In this document: positions 18,660 through 28,664 of the stretch, in pieces
Position numbering within the stretch: position 1 is the stretch's first letter
Layout of the letters: the number at the start of each line of letters is the position of its first letter
Source: UBA12202 sp002691725
GTDB lineage: Bacteria > Pseudomonadota > Alphaproteobacteria > Puniceispirillales > UBA1172
DNA: 64,000 bases
Assembly: GCA_965660675.1 (NCBI GenBank)
Contig: CBFIAU010000002.1
Span: 1-64,000, forward strand
Direction: 5' to 3'
Program-made: the position numbers and the translations under genes
Notes under the pieces: model-generated
What the model was told of the DNA's origin: nothing
Databases searched by the model: none
Seen by the model: the letters and a program-made list of their open reading frames with translations, nothing else

Positions 18660-18753
18660 GCGGAAGACTGAATGACCCGATCGAAACATGCTTTGGCTGC
18701 TTCCTCTCGGACCTGACCGGTTAAACAAGGTGACCGTCCACCCAGCCTTCCTG
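18660..18753 (-). ncRNA. ffs: Signal recognition particle RNA (4.5S-type)
   Basis: On the minus strand the conserved SRP domain IV is present, GGTCAGGTCC followed by GAGAGGAAGCAGCC, the Ffh-binding asymmetric loop and tetraloop region. The flanks pair into a long hairpin closed by GGAAG (plus-strand 18747-18751) and CTTCC (18662-18666), giving an RNA of about 92 nt. It lies between pheA and dnaX. The exact ends are inferred from pairing. Confidence 0.92.
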
Positions 18754-18830
18754 TTTCATGTATGGGATATTCTGACAAAAAGCGCAAGCCCTAGCACCGC
18801 GCAGGGGTGTTTTTGGTGCAATATATGGCT

Positions 18831-19712
18831 TTAATCGCCGCCTTTAGGAGTGGTATATCGAGCTTTGTCGGCAGCATAGCATCCTAGTATTGTCACGGCA
18901 TCTTTAGGACAGAAAAATCGCAATTCTTCTAATGCCAGCGCAAAACCAGGGCTTTCAACATGAGTTTCGGCATCAATATAAAATTGCACAGCGGTAAAAT
19001 GACCATCCAGCATATAGCTTTCCAGTTTTGTCAGATTGATGCCGTTTGTTGCAAATCCGCCTAAGGCTTTATAGAGCGCGGCAGGCACTGACCTAAGCCG
19101 GAAGATTAACGTCGTGATAGCAATATCAGACTGATTCGCAGGGTATTCCGGGGTTTTTGCCATGATTAACATGCGTGTCGTATTTGTTGCCGCGTCTTCC
19201 ATATTGGCTTTCAGAATATCCAGACCATATATCTCCGCCGCCAGCGATGAGGCAATGGCGCCAACACTAGCATCACCGATCGCCGCCACCTCTGCCGCCG
19301 CCCCCGCCGTATCAGGATACATGTGAGGGGTAAGACCAAGCGCCCGCAGACCACTCCGACATTGGGCCAGCCCTTGCTCATGGCTTTTGACCGTTTTCAG
19401 CTGCTCCAGAGATGTTCCTTTCACCGCCAGCAAGTGATGGTTAACAGGCTGAAAATGTTCGCCAATAATACTTAACCCAGATGAAGGCAGAAGATGATGG
19501 ATATCAGCCACACGACCAGCCACCGAGTTTTCAACAGGAACCATGGCATAACGCGCCTTACCATCAACAACGGATTGAAGCATATCTTCAAATGACACAC
19601 AAGACAGCGTGTCCATATCAGGGAAGCGCATCTGGCAAGCGAGATGCGAATAAGCACCGGGGACGCCCTGATAGGCAATAATATTATCAGTATGTGAAGG
19701 TGATGATGTCAT
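18831..19712 (-). CDS. pheA: Prephenate dehydratase
   Basis: This 293-residue monofunctional enzyme converts prephenate to phenylpyruvate. The catalytic domain starts at IAYQGVPGAYSHLA and includes NSVAGRV and the NTTRML segment corresponding to the TRF motif. An ACT regulatory domain follows (about residues 200-285). Its ESRP-type motif reads LESYMLDG, the alphaproteobacterial variant, so phenylalanine feedback cannot be assumed from motif identity. kdsB lies 45 bp upstream in the same orientation. Confidence 0.93.
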   Translation of the reverse strand: MTSSPSHTDNIIAYQGVPGAYSHLACQMRFPDMDTLSCVSFEDMLQSVVDGKARYAMVPVENSVAGRVADIHHLLPSSGLSIIGEHFQPVNHHLLAVKGTSLEQLKTVKSHEQGLAQCRSGLRALGLTPHMYPDTAGAAAEVAAIGDASVGAIASSLAAEIYGLDILKANMEDAATNTTRMLIMAKTPEYPANQSDIAITTLIFRLRSVPAALYKALGGFATNGINLTKLESYMLDGHFTAVQFYIDAETHVESPGFALALEELRFFCPKDAVTILGCYAADKARYTTPKGGD

Positions 19713-19757
19713 TGATATTCAGTTCATTAATAATCTCAGGTTAAATCAAATCAATGC

Positions 19758-20561
19758 TTATTTCAATCGTTTGGCGGCGGCTTCTAAATCCGCTTCAGTA
19801 TCAATTCCGGTAATAGCCATGTCAACCGCAATGGCACCAATCCGCATACCGGCTTCTATGGCGCGCAGTTGCTCCAGCTTTTCTGATCGCTCAAGTGGTG
19901 ATGGCGGCAACGCAATAAACTGCTCTAAGGCTGACCGCCGCCAGCCATATACACCAACATGATGCCACATTGCCGCTAATTCTGATGTTGTCCGGTCTGA
20001 TATTGTCTGGTTTGGAGCCTTTTCATCAATGACGCCGCCATAAGGGATCGGGGCGCGGCTAAAATAAATCACCCATCCGGTTTGGGTGATATCATTGTCA
20101 GGCCATGAGACAACCGCTTTGACAACCGAGTCCAGATGAACCTCCTCGGCGGTTAATAACGCCACAGGGGTAATGATATCAAACGCATCATTGTTAAGCG
20201 CTTGATCCAGCGCAACCAGCATATCTGGCCGCATTTCAGGCAAGTCACCCTGCAAATTGATAACATGGGAAAAGACTTGATCAGGGTCAATCCGGGTTAG
20301 TGCCGCCGCCACCCGATCAGACCCCGATGGCAGATCAGGATCAGTAATGATCGCTTCCCCGCCCTCAGCCCGGATAATGCTGGCAATATCATCACCATCA
20401 CAGGCCACAATAACACGGCCAATATTAGCTTCTATGGCGCGCCGCCAGACTTGAACAATCATCGGCGCATCACCAATATGGCGCAATGGTTTGCCTGGCA
20501 AGCGAGCCGCCGCCATGCGAGCCGGTATAACGATTATAGTATTAGAGACATTCTGTCGCAT
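19758..20561 (-). CDS. kdsB: 3-deoxy-manno-octulosonate cytidylyltransferase
   Basis: KdsB activates KDO as CMP-KDO for lipopolysaccharide inner core synthesis. The nucleotide-binding N-terminus IVIPARMAAARLPGKPL, the VACDGDDI and INLQGDLPEM motifs, and the C-terminal PPSPLERSEKLEQLR segment are all characteristic. The ATG at 20561 is chosen; another is two codons upstream. It supports an LPS-bearing Gram-negative host. Confidence 0.95.
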   Translation of the reverse strand: MRQNVSNTIIVIPARMAAARLPGKPLRHIGDAPMIVQVWRRAIEANIGRVIVACDGDDIASIIRAEGGEAIITDPDLPSGSDRVAAALTRIDPDQVFSHVINLQGDLPEMRPDMLVALDQALNNDAFDIITPVALLTAEEVHLDSVVKAVVSWPDNDITQTGWVIYFSRAPIPYGGVIDEKAPNQTISDRTTSELAAMWHHVGVYGWRRSALEQFIALPPSPLERSEKLEQLRAIEAGMRIGAIAVDMAITGIDTEADLEAAAKRLK

Positions 20562-20784
20562 CAGCATACTCTTGTTATCAATTCACCTGTCTTTATCATG
20601 CCAATCATATTATGACTAGAAGATTGCTGTTCACATGAATATAGTGTTTCATGCTATAACATGGGACGACACAGGTTGGGGCTAGTGTGAACTGGTTTTT
20701 GCCGGAGGGTAATGGATATCAAGCGGGTTTACTCATGACCCTTTTTGAGACGCCATGCTTAGGGGGAAAGTAAGGAAACGCATC

Positions 20785-21327
20785 ATGGATAACTTGAATT
20801 TTAATAAAATCGCGGCTGGTGTGCTTTGCGGTGGTTTGCTTTTGATGGCAGGGATTAAGGCTGGTGAGATTCTACTGCCGCATCAAGACATCGAAGAAAA
20901 CGCATACCCGTTTGAAGTTGCGGAAGCAGGTGATGGGAGTAGCGCCCCAGCTGTTCCTCAAGATACAGGCCCCGAACCTATTTTGGCTATGCTGGCAAGC
21001 GCGGATATTGATGCTGGACAAGCTCTATCCAAAAAATGCACCGCCTGTCATAGCTTTAATGATGGCGGCAAAAATAAAGTAGGCCCAAATCTCTATAACA
21101 TCGTTAATCGCGGTATCGGCGGGGTAGACGGGTTCAAATATTCAACCGCGCTTAGTGAGTTTGGCGGCAATTGGGATTATGAACAGCTCAACGGCTTCCT
21201 CTATAAGCCGAAGTCATGGGTGAGCGGAACTAAAATGAATTACGCAGGGCTGAAGAAGCCCAAAGACCGAGCTAATATCATTGCCTGGATGCGGACACTG
21301 GCTGACGATCCTGCTCCCTTACCCTAA
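20785..21327 (+). CDS. Membrane-anchored c-type cytochrome (CycM-like)
   Basis: This 180-residue protein has an N-terminal membrane anchor (about residues 8-28, KIAAGVLCGGLLLMAGIKAG), a flexible acidic/proline linker and a class I cytochrome c domain with the heme motif CTACH and the distal Met in GTKMNYAGL. The layout matches CycM-type cytochromes that pass electrons from the bc1 complex to the aa3 oxidase. The ATG at 20785 has AAGGAA 7 bp upstream; the longer frame is not supported. Confidence 0.9.
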   Translation: MDNLNFNKIAAGVLCGGLLLMAGIKAGEILLPHQDIEENAYPFEVAEAGDGSSAPAVPQDTGPEPILAMLASADIDAGQALSKKCTACHSFNDGGKNKVGPNLYNIVNRGIGGVDGFKYSTALSEFGGNWDYEQLNGFLYKPKSWVSGTKMNYAGLKKPKDRANIIAWMRTLADDPAPLP

Positions 21328-21375
21328 GGATGTGACCTTAAGGATGCGATAACACAATTAAAGGAGTTGCCGATA

Positions 21376-22146
21376 ATGCTAGATGAGCTGGCTGGATTTG
21401 CGGCAACTCTTACTGATCTGACACGGCCTGTCGTGCATCAGTATTTTCGGCAAAATCCCAACATAATCCAGAAGCAAGATAAGTCACCTGTCACCCTAGC
21501 TGATCAGCAAGTTGAGCAGGTGTTGCGTAAGGCTATCCTTAACCGCTATCCCGATCATAGTATTATTGGTGAAGAAGATGCGCGCCATTCTGGCCAAGCC
21601 CCATATACTTGGGTCATTGATCCGATTGATGGCACACGGGCGTTTAGTTGCGGCAATCCATTATTTGGAACATTGATTGGCATTCTCAAGCATGGTGAGC
21701 CGCAAATCGGCATTATTGATCTGCCGATGCTGGATAAGCGTTGGGTTGGTCAAATCGGCAAATCCAGCTTATGTAATCAGACCATCTGTCAAACCGCATC
21801 TGTCCAGCGTCTTGATGCAGCCCGCATTGCAACGACAAGCTCAAGCCTGTTAGGTGAGGCTGGCTTGCCAAAGTTTGAGCGTCTCGCGGCGGCATGCCGT
21901 GTTGTCAATTATGGCGGGGATTGTGCCAATTATGCGCATTTAGCTAGCGGCTGGTGCGATATCGTCGTTGAGGCTAATTTGCAAGCCTATGATATTATGG
22001 CAGTGGTTGCGGTTGTTACGGCGGCAGGCGGTATGGTTAGCCAATGGGACGGCAAGCCTATCCTTCTGGATGATTTTGATGGTAGTATTATTGCCGCTGC
22101 TACCCCTGAGTTGCACGCGGCGGCGGTATCATATCTCAAGGATTGA
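21376..22146 (+). CDS. hisN: Inositol monophosphatase-family phosphatase, probable histidinol-phosphatase
   Basis: This 256-residue FIG-superfamily phosphatase shows metal ligands in IIGEEDA, the central WVIDPIDGTRAF motif, and a late YDIMAVV segment. The sequence is closest to alphaproteobacterial HisN-like enzymes, but inositol-1-phosphatase or CysQ activity cannot be excluded. AAGGAG is directly upstream; the ATG at 21376 with 9-bp spacing is preferred over a TTG at 21367. Within IGEEDARHSG the active-site pattern is intact. Confidence 0.82.
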   Translation: MLDELAGFAATLTDLTRPVVHQYFRQNPNIIQKQDKSPVTLADQQVEQVLRKAILNRYPDHSIIGEEDARHSGQAPYTWVIDPIDGTRAFSCGNPLFGTLIGILKHGEPQIGIIDLPMLDKRWVGQIGKSSLCNQTICQTASVQRLDAARIATTSSSLLGEAGLPKFERLAAACRVVNYGGDCANYAHLASGWCDIVVEANLQAYDIMAVVAVVTAAGGMVSQWDGKPILLDDFDGSIIAAATPELHAAAVSYLKD

Positions 22147-22174
22147 CATATCTCACGGACTGAAAGGAACAGCT

Positions 22175-23149
22175 ATGTCTTCACATAAAGCGCCAGATCA
22201 AAAAGAACCAGATCAAAAAGACATTCTTGTGATTTATCATACCAGTGATGCGCCGATAGAAAAATGGCAGGAATGGCTGAGCCGTCTTGATCCCCGTATT
22301 CGGCTAGTCGCTCTTGATGATGAGGCGTCACATCAGGCAGAGGTGATGATCACATGGGCGCCGCCATATGGCGCCATTGCGGCGCGGCCACATCTGAAGG
22401 GCGTTATCTCATTGGCGCAAGGCGTTGATCACTTGTTTGATGATCCATCCTTGCCGCGTCAATTAAGTATTGGTCGTCTGATTGATCCCTTTATGTCCGC
22501 ATCCATGGCGGAATGGGTTATGCTGGCTATCCTCAAACAACATCGTGATGAAGCGGCTTATGCCGCCGCCGTCAAGCGTCAGGATTGGATGAGCATAGAG
22601 CCGCGAATACCGTCAGACTATACCGTTTCTGTTATGGGAATAGGGGCTATTGGTGGTCACGTTGCCGAAAAAGTCGCCTCATTTGGGTTCAATGTATTGG
22701 GCTGGTCGCGGACAGAAAAATCAATCAAAGGGGTGACTAGCCTAACAGGTGATGATGGGTTTTCGCATTGCCTAAGCCAAGCCGATTATGTGGTATCGGT
22801 TTTGCCGCTAACCGACAACACCAGAGATATTTATGATGCAAGCGTCTTTCAGAAGATGAAATCCGGCGCATATTTTATTAATTGTGGACGTGGGCTTCAG
22901 GTCATCGAAGAAGATCTGATCACAGCCCTTGATCGCGGACATTTGAGCGGGGCGTGCCTGGATGTTTTCCGCCAGGAGCCGCTGCCCACGGGGCATCCGT
23001 TATGGAGCCATGATAAAGTGACTGTCTGGCCGCATGTGTCTGCACAAACAAGCCCAATTACCGCCGCTAAGCAGGTGCTAGCATCAATTCTAGCTATCCG
23101 TGATGGCAAACCGCCAGTCAATCCCGTTGATATCAGTAGAGGTTATTAG
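22175..23149 (+). CDS. Glyoxylate/hydroxypyruvate reductase A-like D-2-hydroxyacid dehydrogenase
   Basis: This 324-residue NAD(P)-dependent dehydrogenase has a Rossmann motif VMGIGAIGGHVAEK (about residue 152), a catalytic Arg in INCGRG, a Glu in FRQEPLP and His in WPHVSAQ. These match the GhrA subgroup of D-isomer 2-hydroxyacid dehydrogenases, which reduce glyoxylate and hydroxypyruvate. The ATG at 22175 has an AAAGGA box upstream; the longer open frame overlaps the phosphatase gene and is rejected. A duplicated QKEPDQK element is visible near the N-terminus. Confidence 0.88.
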   Translation: MSSHKAPDQKEPDQKDILVIYHTSDAPIEKWQEWLSRLDPRIRLVALDDEASHQAEVMITWAPPYGAIAARPHLKGVISLAQGVDHLFDDPSLPRQLSIGRLIDPFMSASMAEWVMLAILKQHRDEAAYAAAVKRQDWMSIEPRIPSDYTVSVMGIGAIGGHVAEKVASFGFNVLGWSRTEKSIKGVTSLTGDDGFSHCLSQADYVVSVLPLTDNTRDIYDASVFQKMKSGAYFINCGRGLQVIEEDLITALDRGHLSGACLDVFRQEPLPTGHPLWSHDKVTVWPHVSAQTSPITAAKQVLASILAIRDGKPPVNPVDISRGY

Positions 23150-23170
23150 GGGGCTATCAGGTAGCAATCT

Positions 23171-24565
23171 CTAACTAGCTGTGTTTTCTGCCATCTCTCT
23201 GATATGGCTGAACGCTGCGCGCATAGCCATAGCTTCGCCGCCTTTTGGTCGGCCAGGCCTTGCGCCCAGGTTCCATGCCATCACATCAAAATGCACCCAT
23301 GGTTGCGGCTTCGCCAGAAAGCGTTCTAAAAACAACGCTGCGGTGATAGCTCCGCCATATCGTGATGATCCCGTGCTAGAAAACGCCGCGTGACCTTGAT
23401 CAAGCTGTTTACCATATGGCGCATGCAGAGGCATCCGCCAAACCGGATCATGGGTTTTTTGCCCATGCCTGATGAGGCTATCTGCGACATCATCCTGATT
23501 GCTGAACATAGCAGGCAATTCCGTGCCTAGCGCCACTCTGGCGGCACCAGTCAAGGTTGCAAAATCAATAATCAGATCATTGTCATCCTGGGTCGCTAAG
23601 TGGAGAGCATCGGCCAGCACCAGACGGCCTTCGGCATCGGTGTTACCAACCTCAACAGGAATACCGGCCGCCGTATCAATGATATCCAATGGCCGCATAG
23701 AAAGCGCCGAGATTGCATTTTCAGCGGCAGGAATTAGCACCCTTAAACAGATAGGTAATGCCAATGCCATAATCGCCTTGGCAAGGCCGAGAACATGCGC
23801 CGCCCCACCCATATCTTTTTTCATAATCTCCATGCCTGATGAAGGCTTGATATCCAGACCGCCACTATCAAAGGTAATGCCTTTACCAATTAAAGTGATG
23901 CGCGGGGCGTTATCTCCGCTTGACTTATTCCAGCTTAAGTCAATCAGGCGTGGGGCAATTTCTGCTGCCCGTCCGACGGTGTGAATGGCTGGAAAACGCC
24001 TTGCCAGCTCATCCCCTTTGGTGACAGTCATAGCGGCATCATAATCTGCGGCCAGTGTTGCCGCCGCCGCTTCTAAGCCTTGGGGGGTCATGATATTAGC
24101 AGGTGTATTGATCAGATCACGCACCAGCGCTGTTGCTTCTGCCAAGGCAATGACGCGGCCGCGCATATCATCATCGCTGATCACCAGCTCAGCCGTGGCG
24201 GATGCTGTATATGTGCTAGTGCGGTATGTGTTAAACCGATAATTGGCCAGCGCCCAGCCCAGCGCAAAATGTTCTAATATGTCATTGTCAGAGCCATCAA
24301 GCGTATATCGTCCAGCTGGCATTTTGGCGGCATAAGCCCCATCATCAAAGGCATTACCGCTATCGGTTTGTAGCATCGCCTCCAGGCTATAGTCGCTATC
24401 TGGCAAGCTGATGATCTTGTGATGCGACGGGGTGAAGCCATGGCTATCTATCCAGTTTTTCCAGCGCGGCTCTGCTGCCTCATGCCAGTCCTGCCATGCC
24501 GATTTATGGCACCGAAAAATCGGTTTGCTATCATCTGATGGTGCAATGAGCTGATGGTTAAACAT
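23171..24565 (-). CDS. Leucyl aminopeptidase family protein (M17)
   Basis: This 464-residue metallopeptidase shows the M17 signature NTDAEGRLVLADAL and the metal-site segment GKGITFDSGGLDIKPSSGM, with KKDMGGA downstream. M17 enzymes are cytosolic hexameric aminopeptidases. The ATG at 24565 has GAGG 6-9 bp upstream. The sequence resembles the PepB/second-paralogue group common in alphaproteobacteria rather than canonical PepA. Confidence 0.92.
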   Translation of the reverse strand: MFNHQLIAPSDDSKPIFRCHKSAWQDWHEAAEPRWKNWIDSHGFTPSHHKIISLPDSDYSLEAMLQTDSGNAFDDGAYAAKMPAGRYTLDGSDNDILEHFALGWALANYRFNTYRTSTYTASATAELVISDDDMRGRVIALAEATALVRDLINTPANIMTPQGLEAAAATLAADYDAAMTVTKGDELARRFPAIHTVGRAAEIAPRLIDLSWNKSSGDNAPRITLIGKGITFDSGGLDIKPSSGMEIMKKDMGGAAHVLGLAKAIMALALPICLRVLIPAAENAISALSMRPLDIIDTAAGIPVEVGNTDAEGRLVLADALHLATQDDNDLIIDFATLTGAARVALGTELPAMFSNQDDVADSLIRHGQKTHDPVWRMPLHAPYGKQLDQGHAAFSSTGSSRYGGAITAALFLERFLAKPQPWVHFDVMAWNLGARPGRPKGGEAMAMRAAFSHIREMAENTAS

Positions 24566-24592
24566 GATCGACCTCACATCCTGGTAAAAATT

Positions 24593-25978
24593 TTAATCTA
24601 AAATGACACGAATATGATTTAACCGTATCCATAATGTAGCTCCTCTTAGCCCAAGAAGAATCATAAAAGCAAGCCATATCCCGATTAAGCCAAGCCAGAT
24701 ATTCATAACATAGAGTAACGGCAGAAAGACAATAACCGACAAGAGCATGGCATTACGCATATCACGGCCCATTGTTGCCCCAACAAAAACCCCATCCATC
24801 TGAAAGGCAATCACCGACACAACAGGCATAATGACGAGAATAGGCAGGATCTGATGGCTCCGTTCTACGACTTCAGGAATACTGGTCATGACGTGGATAA
24901 ACGCATCTCCGAATAAGGCGAGCAGAATCGCCATACCAACGGACATAATAATCGCTAAATTGGTGGTCTCGCGCAGAGTATGATTAAACATGACCTTATT
25001 TCGGCGACCAATAGCGCTGCCGGTGAGAGCTTCTGCGGCATGGGCAAAACCATCAAGCGGATAGGCAATCGTCGCAAAAATAACAAAGCCAATTTGTGAA
25101 GCCGCCAGCGAAACATCATCAATCGCCGATGCCGCGTTAAGAACAATCAATTCAGATAAGATAATACAGCTTGTGCGGATAGTAAGATCAAAGCCAAGCC
25201 CCAGATAGCGCCGCATGGCGTCAAGGTTCATAATCACATTAAGAGACAGAAATGATAATGGCGTTATGCGCTTAATGGCAATAATTACCATTGGCAGAGT
25301 AACCAGCAAGCCGCTGTAATGTGAGATTGCCGTGGCCAGCGCAACCCCCTCTATCCGCATCCCCAACCCATAAACAAGAATAATATTACCAATGATATTG
25401 ATCGAATTGACGGTGATAAGCTGGATCACCGTAGCGCCAATGCGCTGAAGCCCAAACATCACGCCCATGATCACCATATTGATGGTAATCGCCGGTGCAG
25501 ATATGCAGACAATTGTTAAATAGCGTGACATGCCTTCCCTGACCTCATCACTCATCGACAGCGTTATGCTGGCCAGATAAATAATCAGCGGGATCAATAA
25601 AATGGTGAGCAAGCCAAGGATGACAGCAACATATAGAGCGCGCCAGAAATGGGTTAGCACCATAGCGCCATCATTAGCTCCGGCGGCCTGTGCCACAAAT
25701 CCGGTTGTCGCCATACGAAGAAAGCCAAAAATGGCCAGGATCAGGCTAAGGATAAAGCTGCCCATTGCTACCGCACCAATATAATGCGGGGAATCCAGAT
25801 GCCCCATAACCGCCGTATCAACAATCCCAACCAGAGGAATTGAGCTATTAGCGATAATCACAGGAACAGCAATCCGCCATGTTTGCTTGCGAATAGCGGC
25901 GCGATCATTGCCATCAATGCTTTTCAGCACTTGGTCAGCTGTCTGAGCGTCTTGCGGAGGTGTTTGTTGTTTTGTCAT
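24593..25978 (-). CDS. MATE-family efflux transporter (DinF-like)
   Basis: This 461-residue protein has about twelve hydrophobic segments in two similar halves. The N-terminal PVIIANSSIPLVGIVDTAVMGHL motif is characteristic of MATE/DinF exporters, which expel cationic drugs or metabolites in exchange for Na+ or H+. It ends 27 bp upstream of the aminopeptidase start and is divergent from the ArnT-like gene. Substrate unknown. Confidence 0.93.
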   Translation of the reverse strand: MTKQQTPPQDAQTADQVLKSIDGNDRAAIRKQTWRIAVPVIIANSSIPLVGIVDTAVMGHLDSPHYIGAVAMGSFILSLILAIFGFLRMATTGFVAQAAGANDGAMVLTHFWRALYVAVILGLLTILLIPLIIYLASITLSMSDEVREGMSRYLTIVCISAPAITINMVIMGVMFGLQRIGATVIQLITVNSINIIGNIILVYGLGMRIEGVALATAISHYSGLLVTLPMVIIAIKRITPLSFLSLNVIMNLDAMRRYLGLGFDLTIRTSCIILSELIVLNAASAIDDVSLAASQIGFVIFATIAYPLDGFAHAAEALTGSAIGRRNKVMFNHTLRETTNLAIIMSVGMAILLALFGDAFIHVMTSIPEVVERSHQILPILVIMPVVSVIAFQMDGVFVGATMGRDMRNAMLLSVIVFLPLLYVMNIWLGLIGIWLAFMILLGLRGATLWIRLNHIRVILD

Positions 25979-26066
25979 GCGGTTTTTTGCTGGATAGCAT
26001 CTTTATTGACCATTACAAATCAGCTTAGTGTTTTCACTACTCTTAAAATAGGGATATAATACGTCT

Positions 26067-27782
26067 ATGTCTTCATTGTTTTCATCTATACCCCAATTAT
26101 GGCGAAAATACCCATCCTTTTTCATGCTAACATTAGTCATGTTGGTTGCGGTTCTGCCTGGGGTGACGCACCTGCCGCCAATGGATCGAGACGAAGCCCG
26201 CTATATGCAGGCAAGCCGCCAGATGGTGGAAACTGGTGACGTCATCACGATCAGGTTTCAAGATGAATTGCGCGCCAAGAAACCTGCTGGAATATACTGG
26301 ATGCAGTCAGCATCTGCGTGGCTGTTTGGGGAAAATGCGCCAGCCTCATATCGTCTGCCAAGTGTTATTGGCGGCATGGGGATTATGCTCATTACCTTTA
26401 TCATGGCGAGCCGAATGATGTCACCGATACAAGCGACATTTGCCGCAGGATTTATGGGATTAAGTCTGATCTTAGCGGCAGAATCAAGGCTGGCAAAAAC
26501 TGATGCCATGCTTGGTCTGCTTATTATTATACAGCAATACGCGTTATGGAAAATCACGACACTGCATCGTCAAGATAAATATGTATCTGGCCGATATGCG
26601 CTTATCCTTTGGGTGTCACTGGCGCTTGCCATTTTGGTTAAGGGTCCAATTGCCCCGACTATTCTGGCTCTGACTATGCTGGGAGTTATCCTGCTTGAGC
26701 GGCGCTGGCACTGGCTTATGGCGACACGCCCATTAATGGGGCTGGTGGTTGTGACGTTGATGGTCTTGCCGTGGGTGCTATTGGTGACGGCAGCAACAAA
26801 TGGGGCGTTTCTTGATATCGCGGTCAGAGACGACTTTGTAAATAAGCTGCAATCGGGGCAAGAATCGCATGGCATGCCATTTGGATCACATCTGATATTT
26901 TTGCTGATTGTATTCTGGCCGGGGAGCTTGCTCATCGCGCGGGCTATTCCGGGGGTATGGGCGCATCGGTCATCACCAACAACGCGATTTTTGCTGGCCT
27001 GGATTATCCCATTTTGGTTGATCATTGAACTCACGCCAACAAAACTTCCGCATTACAGCCTGCCTGTCTTGCCTGCGCTGGCCATGCTTATTGCCTTTTT
27101 TGGTCTGCCAGCGGTGCCGCAACGGCCGGCTTTTCTGCGCGAAATCTCAGGGCAGACATGGCAAGCATTTGCATGGCGTCTTATCAAAACCATATTGTCG
27201 CCGCCAACATTAATCATAGCCTATGAATATCTTGTGCTTGTGCTGGGGGCGGCATTGGGCATGTTTGTCTTTATCGCGGCTAGTCTCTATGGCGGCTCTC
27301 TATTTCTGGGGAGTCTGGCTTTGCTTCTGGCGCTGATAGCCACCGTCTTGGGCTGGTTATGGCGCCGTCAGCCAACCCGTCATATCTATCTTGCCGCTAT
27401 GCTAATCAGCGCGGCAGGATTTCATGGCGTCACCTTTGGCGGTGTGCTACCGGGGTTGAGCGATTTTCACCTGGCGCCACGGATCAAGGCAGAGTTAGCC
27501 AATAAAGATTTGCTTGATCGTCCGATTGCGGTTGCCGGTTATCATGAGCCGTCATTAGTCTTTGCGCTAGGTCAGGATGTGATGCTATTTACGGCTGATC
27601 AAGCGGCGGTGTATCTGGCAGAGGCCAATGATAATATTGCGATTATTGAAGATAAATCAGCGCCGTTGTTTTTGGATACGTTGGGCAGGCTTGATGTGAG
27701 CATTATCCAGGATGGCGCTATTGAGGGGTATAATTACTCGCGTGGGCAATGGGTGCGTATGGTGATATATAGACGGCAATAA
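26067..27782 (+). CDS. ArnT/PMT-like integral membrane glycosyltransferase
   Basis: This 571-residue protein has around eleven to twelve membrane segments and the N-terminal periplasmic acidic motif PPMDRDEARYMQASRQM typical of GT83/PMT-family transferases that move a sugar from a polyprenyl phosphate to lipid A or protein. The KKPAGIYWMQ segment is also typical. Two small genes downstream encode a polyprenyl-phosphate sugar transferase and a LABN-domain protein, supporting a role in lipid A decoration. The sugar cannot be named. Confidence 0.87.
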   Translation: MSSLFSSIPQLWRKYPSFFMLTLVMLVAVLPGVTHLPPMDRDEARYMQASRQMVETGDVITIRFQDELRAKKPAGIYWMQSASAWLFGENAPASYRLPSVIGGMGIMLITFIMASRMMSPIQATFAAGFMGLSLILAAESRLAKTDAMLGLLIIIQQYALWKITTLHRQDKYVSGRYALILWVSLALAILVKGPIAPTILALTMLGVILLERRWHWLMATRPLMGLVVVTLMVLPWVLLVTAATNGAFLDIAVRDDFVNKLQSGQESHGMPFGSHLIFLLIVFWPGSLLIARAIPGVWAHRSSPTTRFLLAWIIPFWLIIELTPTKLPHYSLPVLPALAMLIAFFGLPAVPQRPAFLREISGQTWQAFAWRLIKTILSPPTLIIAYEYLVLVLGAALGMFVFIAASLYGGSLFLGSLALLLALIATVLGWLWRRQPTRHIYLAAMLISAAGFHGVTFGGVLPGLSDFHLAPRIKAELANKDLLDRPIAVAGYHEPSLVFALGQDVMLFTADQAAVYLAEANDNIAIIEDKSAPLFLDTLGRLDVSIIQDGAIEGYNYSRGQWVRMVIYRRQ

Positions 27783-27909
27783 AACATGGATCATTTGCGC
27801 CCATATGGGATAACCAAATGATGCTCATAAACCCGTGGATTGACGTTAACGCTTTGTTAAAGTATACGTTTTTGTTGACAGGCAACAATCTTGCCTTTGG
27901 AAAAATGAA

Positions 27910-28659
27910 ATGAATGATCTTCCTGAAATTAGTGTTCCTGAAATTAGTGTAGTTGTGCCAGTCATGAACGAGGCTGGAAATATTCAGCCTTTGATTGTTG
28001 GTATTGAAGCGGCTTTTGGCAAACGCGCCATTGAGATTATTTATGTCAATGATGCCAGCACAGACGCTACCCTGGATGAGCTAAAGGCAGAAAAGGCGAC
28101 GCGCCCGCATTTGCGTATCATCACCCATAGTAAACGGTCAGGCCAAAGCGCTGCCCTGCGGACAGGCATATTTGCCGCGCGCTCAGAGCGCATAGCAACG
28201 CTGGATGGGGATGGCCAAAACCCGCCTGCTGATCTGGTACATCTGGAAAAGGTGTGGCAGCAATCCAAGCAAGATCATGATCTGGTGATGGCCGCCGGTG
28301 TTCGCCAAAAGCGCCAGGATAACCTGGGTAAGCAGGTGGCATCACGAATGGCAAAACGGCTTAGGGCTTGGCTGCTTGGTGATAAACATCCCGATAGCGG
28401 TTGTGGGATCAAGGTATTTGATCGGGCGTTATTTTTACGGATGCCGTATTTTAATCATATCCATCGGTTCATGCCGATTATCGCCAAGCGTGAAGGGGCA
28501 GAAGTGCTAGCGGTGCCTGTTGATCACGCCGCCAGACAAGTTGGCAGCTCAAAATACGGTAATCTGGATCGATTGCTGGTCGGGATCGCCGATATCAGAG
28601 GCGTTATGTGGCTGATGCGGCGAAGCCCAAAGAACCTTGAAACACAAGAATTGGAATAA
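27910..28659 (+). CDS. Family 2 glycosyltransferase, dolichol-phosphate mannosyltransferase-like
   Basis: This 249-residue GT-A enzyme shows VVVPVMNEAGNI at the nucleotide-binding start, DASTDAT, and a DXD-type metal site in LDGDGQNPP, as in DPM1/ArnC-like enzymes that load a sugar onto a polyprenyl phosphate. It lacks the C-terminal membrane pair of ArnC. The N-terminus contains an exact PEISV duplication from a 15-bp tandem repeat. It likely supplies the lipid-linked donor for the ArnT-like transferase. Confidence 0.88.
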   Translation: MNDLPEISVPEISVVVPVMNEAGNIQPLIVGIEAAFGKRAIEIIYVNDASTDATLDELKAEKATRPHLRIITHSKRSGQSAALRTGIFAARSERIATLDGDGQNPPADLVHLEKVWQQSKQDHDLVMAAGVRQKRQDNLGKQVASRMAKRLRAWLLGDKHPDSGCGIKVFDRALFLRMPYFNHIHRFMPIIAKREGAEVLAVPVDHAARQVGSSKYGNLDRLLVGIADIRGVMWLMRRSPKNLETQELE

Positions 28660-28664
28660 TCACA

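Noticed and set aside
18754..18830. A rho-independent terminator for pheA
   Set aside because: A GCGC/GCGC pairing before five T on the minus strand is only 4 bp with a long loop, too weak to report.
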